From Deltaproteobacteria bacterium (lineage in GTDB: Bacteria > Desulfobacterota > Desulfobacteria > Desulfobacterales > Desulfatibacillaceae): a DNA stretch of 8,680 nucleotides. Below, piece after piece: positions 1-5,161 of this stretch; position 1 is the stretch's first letter; each line of letters starts with the position of its first letter. The notes beneath the pieces are model-generated. The model was not told the origin of the DNA, made no database searches, and saw nothing but the letters and a program-made list of their open reading frames with translations. Made by a program: the position numbers and the translations under genes. The stretch spans positions 1 through 8,680 of the forward strand of contig JAFDHW010000081.1 of NCBI GenBank assembly GCA_019308705.1, in the 5' to 3' direction.

Positions 1-213
1 GGCCGCAAGATGATGGCCAACATCATCATGATCGGGTTCATCACCGCGGTCACCGGCGCGGTGAGCATGGAGTCCGCCAGGGACACGGTGGAGAAATCCG
101 TGCCCAAGGGAACGGAAAAGATGAACCTGGAAGCCTTTCAAAAGGGATACGACTACGGCCTGGCCGTGTTGAAGGGCAGGAGCAAAAAATCCGAGAAAGC
201 AGGGGAGGCATGA
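1..213 (+). CDS. 2-oxoacid:ferredoxin oxidoreductase, gamma subunit (3' end only)
   Basis: The reading frame is open from base 1 and ends at TGA 211-213, giving the last 70 residues of a protein whose start lies upstream. Seen: a hydrophobic stretch of the type ANIIMIGFITAVTGAVS, then a segment containing VPKGTEKMN and an ending that includes AFQKGYDYG. This matches the C-terminal end of the gamma subunit (KorC/VorC/PorC type) of CoA-dependent 2-oxoacid:ferredoxin oxidoreductases, where the terminal 'N..A...GY' element is typical. These cytoplasmic enzymes oxidatively decarboxylate pyruvate, 2-oxoglutarate or branched-chain 2-oxoacids and reduce ferredoxin; the substrate cannot be told from this fragment. 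The stop overlaps the next start (ATGA, 210-213), which suggests translational coupling with the HdrL-like gene and a shared transcript. A methionine at base 10 is internal, because the frame is open before it. Confidence 0.72.
   Translation, partial: GRKMMANIIMIGFITAVTGAVSMESARDTVEKSVPKGTEKMNLEAFQKGYDYGLAVLKGRSKKSEKAGEA
202..208 (+). promoter_or_regulatory. Ribosome binding site of the HdrL-like gene, inside the upstream gene
   Basis: A purine run GGGGAGG lies just before the ATG at 210 and within the last codons of the preceding gene. The spacing is short (one base from the end of the run, about four from its AGGGG part). Together with the ATGA overlap this points to coupled translation by ribosomes finishing the upstream gene. 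Confidence 0.55.
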
Positions 214-3200
214 AGCGCCCCAAGGACCGACTGCATCGCGTGCTGGTGGTGGGAGCCACGCCCTCGGGGGTGGCGGCCGCCAACAAGCTGGGGGAATTGG
301 GCATTCCCGTGACCCTCGTGGACCCCCAGCCGGACCTGAACGCAAAACTCTCCGCGGAAACCTTCCGGTTCGAATCCGGCCTGCCGTTTAACTACGCCCA
401 CCGGTCAGGCCTGATCCGGCTTCTTAGAAACCCCAACGTCCGCATCTTCGCGCCGGGCAGGATCACCTCGCTCAAGCACTCGTCCCAGGGATTTTCGGCC
501 CGGGTGGCCGCCGATCCGGTATACGTGGACGCCAGCCGGTGCGTGCTGTGCGGAAAATGCATCCAACAGTGTCCGGTGACCACGCCCGAAGGCAAAAAGC
601 CCCTGGCCGCAAGCGGAAGGACCAGCCTGCCCGGCAGGCCCGTGGTGGACAAGCGCAAGACCCCCCAGTGCCAGGAGGCCTGCCCCCTGGGCGTGAATGT
701 CCAGGGCTACGTGGCCCTTGCCGGCGCGGGGGAGTACGCCAGGGCGCTCAATCTCATCCGCAAGGACAACGTGCTTGCCGGCGTCTGCGGCCGGGTATGC
801 ACCCACCCCTGTGAGCAGGCCTGCCGCCGCGCGGAACTGGACGAGCCCTTGGCCATCCGCAGCATCAAGCGGTTCCTGGCGGACCAGGCCGGGAGCGAAA
901 CCCTGCCGGAACCGCCGCAACCGGCCCGGCCCCAGTCCATCGCCGTGGTGGGTTCCGGCCCCGCAGGCCTTGCCGCTGCCGCGGAACTGGCCCGGCTGGG
1001 CTACGGCGTGACCATCCTGGAGAAGGAACCCCGGGCCGGAGGTCTGCTGCGCTATGGCATAGGCCCGCACAGGCTTCCCAGGGAAATCCTCGACCAGGAC
1101 TTGAACTTTGTCCGCTCCCTGGGCGTTACGATCCGCACCTCGTCGCCCGTGGACCTGGACCACCCGGAAGCCCTGCTCAAGGACTTTGACGCCGTGGTGG
1201 TGGCCCTTGGCGCATGGGCGGACAGGAGCCTGGGCGTGTCCGGCGAGGACCTGGATGGAGTCCAGGGGTGCGTGGATTTCCTTTCCCGGGTGCACCGTGG
1301 GGAGATCGGGGAACTTCCCCTGGACGTGGCCGTGATCGGCGACGGCAACGCGGCCTTTGACCTGGCGCGCACCGTGCGCAGGCTGGGGGCCGCGGTCACC
1401 TTGTATTCCTGGTTCCCCGAGGACGCCATTCCCGCGGACGCCGAAGAGGTGGCCGCGGCCCGGGAAGAGGGCGTGGTCATAAAGACCTCGCTGCGGGTGC
1501 GGGAGTTCGCCGGGGACAAAGGCAGGCTTTCCGGCCTGGTGCTCCAGCCCATGGTTCCCGGGCCCAGGTGCGACGACGGCATCTGCTGGCCCGTGGACAA
1601 GAAGGGGGCCAGGACCACGCGGGTTGCCTGCTCCCTGGCCCTGGTGGCCATCGGTCAGGCCGGTCCCCTGGACCGGGGCTCCTCGTCCCTGAAGGTGGAG
1701 GCCAACGGCCGGGTATGGGTCGGGGAAAACGGCGAAACCTCGATCAAGAACGTGTTCGCCGCCGGGGACGCGGCAACGGGTCCGTCCAACGTGGTTTCGG
1801 CCATGGCCTCGGGCAGGCGGGCGGCAAGGCAAGTCCATGGCCGGCTTTCTGGTGAAAAGATTGCTTCCGCGGCCCGGCGGCCCGCGGGCCGGGAGTATCC
1901 GGACCTGCCCAAGCGCCTTGCCCCGCAGGCGCGGGTGGACATGCCCGAGCGCAAGGTTTCGGACCGTCTCAAGGATTTTTCCGAGGTTGTCCTGGGGCTC
2001 TCCTCGTCCCAGGCGGCGGCCGAGGCTTCCCGGTGCCTGGAGTGCGGGGTGTGTTCCCAGTGCCTGCTGTGCGAGGACGTGTGCGTCACCGGGGCCATGC
2101 TCCACGACGAGGACCTGGAAACCTGGAACGAGCAGGCCGGCTCGGTCATCGTGGCGGACCCGGACATGGCGCCCTGGATCAAGGGCGAGGACGTGATCCG
2201 GGCCTACGGGCCTCCCACGGCCCGGGCCAACGTGCAGGACATGGTGGCCCGGGGATTCGCCGCCGCGGCCAGCGCCATGGCTTTTCTGGCCGGGGCGTCG
2301 GACCGGCCCCGTGGCTACGGGGTGCCCATTCCTCCGCCGGACCCGGGCCTTTTGCCGGAAATCCGGGTGGGGGTGTACGTGTGCCGGTGCAACGGCTCCA
2401 TGGGCTGGCTGCCGGAAATGGACCAGTGGGTGGCCGAGCTGTCCGCCCGGCCGGAGGTGGTACACGCCCAGGTGATGGACGCGGCCTGCACGCCCGATGG
2501 GGTGGCCGGCATCCTGCGAAGCATCCGGGAAACCGGGGCCACCCGCGTCATCCTGGCGTCCTGCCTGTGCTGCCCCCTGGATTTCGTGTGCAGTTCCTGC
2601 ACGGACCAGCGGAGCCGGTTGAAGAAGGGGCTGTTTACGGGCACGGGCCTGGGGCGGTCCATGGTGGACACCTGCAATCTGCGGGGCGAGGCCCTTCGGC
2701 TTACGGAAACCGATCCCCCCGAGGCCATGGCCCGCTTCACGGGGCTCATCGAGCGGTCCCTGGCCCGGGTGAACCTGCTCCGCAGGCTGCCCTCGCCCTC
2801 CAGGAACTACAATTTTTCCACGGCCGTCATCGGCTCCAGCGAGGCGGCCAAAACCGCCGCCCTTTGCCTGGATCAGGCCGGGCTGGACGTGCTGTTCTTC
2901 GGCCGGGTCGCGCCTTTGCCCGGGGACAGAGGAAACATCCAGTATTTCAAGGAAAGCACGGTCAAACAGCTCTCCGGCACCCTGGGCGGATTTCAGGTGG
3001 CCGTGGAATCGGCCGCCGGCGGCGAGCGCACCCTCTCCGCGGGGGTGGTCATCGTGGATCACGAAGCCCTGAAATCCGTGCCCTACGTTCCCCAGGAGGG
3101 CCTGGGGCCCAGGCGCGTGGTGTACGGCACGCAAAAGCCGGGAGAAGGCGGGGTGCCCTTTCTCATGCCCGGGGCCACGGCCGTGGCCGGCCTGTACGTG

Positions 3201-3548
3201 GCCAATCCTCCGGCCATCCACATTTCGGACCGGAAAAAGGGCCTGGCCGCGGCGGTTTTGGCCGCGGCCGTCATGCCCCGGGGCCCGAGGCAGAGCAAGG
3301 GCTATACCGTGGTGGTGGAGCAACAGCGGTGCCGGGGGTGCGGCCGGTGCATGGAAGTCTGCCCGTTCCAGGCGGTCTCCTTCCGCAGGAACGAGCTTGG
3401 CGGCTGGTACGCCGTGGTGGACGAGGCCCTGTGCAAGGGCTGCGGCAACTGCATTTCCATGTGCCCGTCCAATGCCTCGGACAGCCCCTACCGCGACCAG
3501 GCGTACCTGGAACAGACGCTCGAGGAAATCCTGGCCCCCGGCCTGTAA
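210..3548 (+). CDS. HdrL-like giant iron-sulfur flavoprotein (HdrA/GltD-type/ferredoxin fusion)
   Basis: This 1112-residue cytoplasmic protein probably passes electrons between pyridine nucleotide, ferredoxin and an HdrA core. Domains in order: residues ~10-121, an HdrA-like FAD-domain remnant with a [4Fe-4S] motif C111, C114, C117, C121; ~154-230, a GltD/DPYD-type cluster domain (C154, C158, C193, C197, C201, C205); 244-275, FAD site GSGPAG; 373-409, pyridine-nucleotide site GDGNAA; ~514-540, FAD-closing motif AAGDAATGPSN; 609-625, six cysteines in CxxCxxCxxCxxCxxxC; ~718-850, a Cys-rich HdrA N-terminal-like domain; ~865-1025, a degenerate flavin-fold region; 1041-1085, two CxxCxxCxxxC ferredoxin motifs. 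There is no signal peptide or membrane segment. The layout resembles proteins called HdrL in sulfate reducers. Odd points: the GltD-type NADP arginines are absent, and the CSxC/U motif is missing from the N-terminal HdrA piece. The start at 210 fits the ATGA overlap; the stop is TAA. The modules are certain; the exact electron partners are inferred. Confidence 0.85.
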   Translation: MKRPKDRLHRVLVVGATPSGVAAANKLGELGIPVTLVDPQPDLNAKLSAETFRFESGLPFNYAHRSGLIRLLRNPNVRIFAPGRITSLKHSSQGFSARVAADPVYVDASRCVLCGKCIQQCPVTTPEGKKPLAASGRTSLPGRPVVDKRKTPQCQEACPLGVNVQGYVALAGAGEYARALNLIRKDNVLAGVCGRVCTHPCEQACRRAELDEPLAIRSIKRFLADQAGSETLPEPPQPARPQSIAVVGSGPAGLAAAAELARLGYGVTILEKEPRAGGLLRYGIGPHRLPREILDQDLNFVRSLGVTIRTSSPVDLDHPEALLKDFDAVVVALGAWADRSLGVSGEDLDGVQGCVDFLSRVHRGEIGELPLDVAVIGDGNAAFDLARTVRRLGAAVTLYSWFPEDAIPADAEEVAAAREEGVVIKTSLRVREFAGDKGRLSGLVLQPMVPGPRCDDGICWPVDKKGARTTRVACSLALVAIGQAGPLDRGSSSLKVEANGRVWVGENGETSIKNVFAAGDAATGPSNVVSAMASGRRAARQVHGRLSGEKIASAARRPAGREYPDLPKRLAPQARVDMPERKVSDRLKDFSEVVLGLSSSQAAAEASRCLECGVCSQCLLCEDVCVTGAMLHDEDLETWNEQAGSVIVADPDMAPWIKGEDVIRAYGPPTARANVQDMVARGFAAAASAMAFLAGASDRPRGYGVPIPPPDPGLLPEIRVGVYVCRCNGSMGWLPEMDQWVAELSARPEVVHAQVMDAACTPDGVAGILRSIRETGATRVILASCLCCPLDFVCSSCTDQRSRLKKGLFTGTGLGRSMVDTCNLRGEALRLTETDPPEAMARFTGLIERSLARVNLLRRLPSPSRNYNFSTAVIGSSEAAKTAALCLDQAGLDVLFFGRVAPLPGDRGNIQYFKESTVKQLSGTLGGFQVAVESAAGGERTLSAGVVIVDHEALKSVPYVPQEGLGPRRVVYGTQKPGEGGVPFLMPGATAVAGLYVANPPAIHISDRKKGLAAAVLAAAVMPRGPRQSKGYTVVVEQQRCRGCGRCMEVCPFQAVSFRRNELGGWYAVVDEALCKGCGNCISMCPSNASDSPYRDQAYLEQTLEEILAPGL

Positions 3549-3563
3549 CCGGGTTGACCCGGC

Positions 3564-3570
3564 GAGGAGA
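3564..3570 (+). promoter_or_regulatory. Ribosome binding site that supports a TTG start
   Basis: GAGGAGA lies six bases before the TTG at 3577, in a 28-base gap after the TAA of the HdrL-like gene. It decides the start: the next in-frame ATG (3676-3678) would remove the first, conserved part of the MvhD-like domain, including its first cysteine. Confidence 0.7.
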
Positions 3571-3576
3571 TAACCG

Positions 3577-5157
3577 TTGGAACCCAAGATCATCCTTTTT
3601 TTGTGCGTGTGGGGACCCCACGCTGCCTTCCAGACCCTGCAGGACGAACGCGCGCCCATCCCCAAGGGGGTGAAGATGGTTCGTATACCCTGCTCGGGCA
3701 GGATCACCAAGGCGCTTTTGTTCAAACCCTTTGAAATGGGCGCGGACGGCGTGGCCATGGCGGGCTGCGATTCCGGCACCTGCCGGTACGGCATGGGCAC
3801 GGATTCCGCCCAGGGCAACGTGGAGGACACCCGGAGCATCCTGGACCTTGTGGGGCTTTCCTCCCAGAGGCTCCGCTTCGCCTCGTTCAAGCCGGAGGAC
3901 GCCCAGGGGCTCTTGGAGTTTCTGCAGGATTTTTCCAGCGATCTGAAGACCCTTGGGCCAAGCCCGGTCATGCCCGCGCCCCGGCCGTCGGCGGCCCCGG
4001 ACCTTGCCGCCAGGATCCGTGCAATCGTGGCTGCCCACGACGTGTACGCGTGCCAGGACTGCGGCAAGTGCACCTCGGCCTGCTCGCTCACCCTGGCGGG
4101 AAAGCCCTTTTCCCCGCGGGCCATCGCCTCGGCGCTCATCCAGGGCCGGTTCGGCGACCAGGCGGTTTCCCAGGGTGTGTGGTCCTGCCTCACCTGCGGC
4201 CTGTGCCGGGACCGGTGCCCGTCGGCCATCGACTTTCCCGCCTTCATCCGCGAGGTGCGGGCGGCCCTGGGCGCCTCGGCGGGCAGGGAGAGCCACGGCG
4301 GGTTCTTCCAGTCCCTGTCCCGGACCATGACCTCCGCGGACCTTAAACCCCGCCGCTGGCGGGACCTGCCCGATGACGTAAAGACCGACCCCCAAAGCAA
4401 GGTGCTCTTTTTCGGCGGGTGCGCGCCGTATTTCGACCTTTATTTTGCGTCCACCCTGAAGACCACCACGGCGGACATCCTTACCCACAGTCTCAAGCTT
4501 TTGAATTTTTTCGATATCATTCCCCAAGTCATGGAAGAGGAGCGTTGCTGCGGGCACGACCTGTTGTGGTCCGGGGACAAGGAGAACTTCCTGCGTCTGG
4601 CCCGGCTCAACGTGGACGCCATCCACGCCCGGGGCGTGGAGGAGGTGATCTGCGCCTGCCCGGAGGGGTACCGCACCCTGGCCGTGGACTACCCGGCTAT
4701 GGGCATTACGACCCATTTCGCCGTTTCCTATCTCCACGACGTGCTGGAGCGGGAAGTGGACAAGGGCGCGGTGGGGTTTGCCGACCTTGGCAAAAAGGTG
4801 ACCTTCCAGGATCCTTGCCGCCTGACCCGGTTCACGGAAGGGGGCGGGCAGACGGCGCGGAAGCTCCTTTCCCGCGCGCGGCCGGGCAGGAGATTCGTGG
4901 AGATGGCAGACCGGGGGGCCGGGGCCGTATGCTGCGGCAACTGCGCCTTTGTGGGGTGCGACGCCTATTCCAAGGCCCTGCAGGTAAAGCGCCTGGGCCA
5001 GGCCCGGGAATCCGGGGCCGAGGTCCTGGTCAGCGCGTGTCCCAAGTGCCATATCCACCTTTCCTGCGCCATGGCCGACGTGTTTCTGGGCCAGGACCTT
5101 CAAATGGAGATGATGGACCTTGCCACCCTGCTTTCAAACACCATCAAATGGGATTAG
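3577..5157 (+). CDS. MvhD-HdrC-HdrB fusion (heterodisulfide-reductase-type subunit)
   Basis: This 526-residue protein fuses three subunits that are separate in methanogens. Residues 1-130 are MvhD/FlpD-like (C10, C39 in PCSGR, C64 and C69 in GCDSGTC), a small [2Fe-2S] electron-entry module. Residues 159-214 are HdrC-like with two cluster motifs (C159, C162, C165, C169; C204, C207, C210, C214). Residues ~280-510 are HdrB-like with two CCG domains. In HdrB these hold noncubane [4Fe-4S] clusters that reduce disulfides. The second CCG domain is complete (C414, C452-C453, C488, C491). The first has C282, C324-C325 and C361, but glycine at 364 replaces the usual last cysteine. G13 likewise replaces the second cysteine of the MvhD CxxC. 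There is no membrane segment, so it should be cytosolic. It probably joins the HdrA homologue starting four bases downstream. The natural acceptor is unknown: a thiol-disulfide, DsrC-like protein or other acceptor is possible. The TTG start is chosen from the Shine-Dalgarno sequence and the preserved domain. Confidence 0.87.
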   Translation: MEPKIILFLCVWGPHAAFQTLQDERAPIPKGVKMVRIPCSGRITKALLFKPFEMGADGVAMAGCDSGTCRYGMGTDSAQGNVEDTRSILDLVGLSSQRLRFASFKPEDAQGLLEFLQDFSSDLKTLGPSPVMPAPRPSAAPDLAARIRAIVAAHDVYACQDCGKCTSACSLTLAGKPFSPRAIASALIQGRFGDQAVSQGVWSCLTCGLCRDRCPSAIDFPAFIREVRAALGASAGRESHGGFFQSLSRTMTSADLKPRRWRDLPDDVKTDPQSKVLFFGGCAPYFDLYFASTLKTTTADILTHSLKLLNFFDIIPQVMEEERCCGHDLLWSGDKENFLRLARLNVDAIHARGVEEVICACPEGYRTLAVDYPAMGITTHFAVSYLHDVLEREVDKGAVGFADLGKKVTFQDPCRLTRFTEGGGQTARKLLSRARPGRRFVEMADRGAGAVCCGNCAFVGCDAYSKALQVKRLGQARESGAEVLVSACPKCHIHLSCAMADVFLGQDLQMEMMDLATLLSNTIKWD

Positions 5158-5161
5158 AACA

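Noticed and set aside
3596..3602. Run of seven T near the start of the MvhD-HdrC-HdrB gene, considered as a terminator or slippage site.
   Set aside because: No stable hairpin precedes it, and it encodes the conserved hydrophobic LFL strand of the MvhD-like domain in the right frame.
405..4400. Very long open frame on the minus strand (1331 codons) opposite the HdrL-like and MvhD-HdrC-HdrB genes.
   Set aside because: Its translation is low-complexity in G, A, R, P and H with no recognisable domain. It mirrors the codon bias of the real plus-strand genes, which show clear Fe-S and FAD motifs.
5120..5161. Earlier ATG start for the HdrA-MvhD gene at 5120.
   Set aside because: It lies inside the preceding gene and adds 14 residues not typical of HdrA. 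ATG 5162 sits four bases after the upstream stop and gives a normal HdrA N-terminus.
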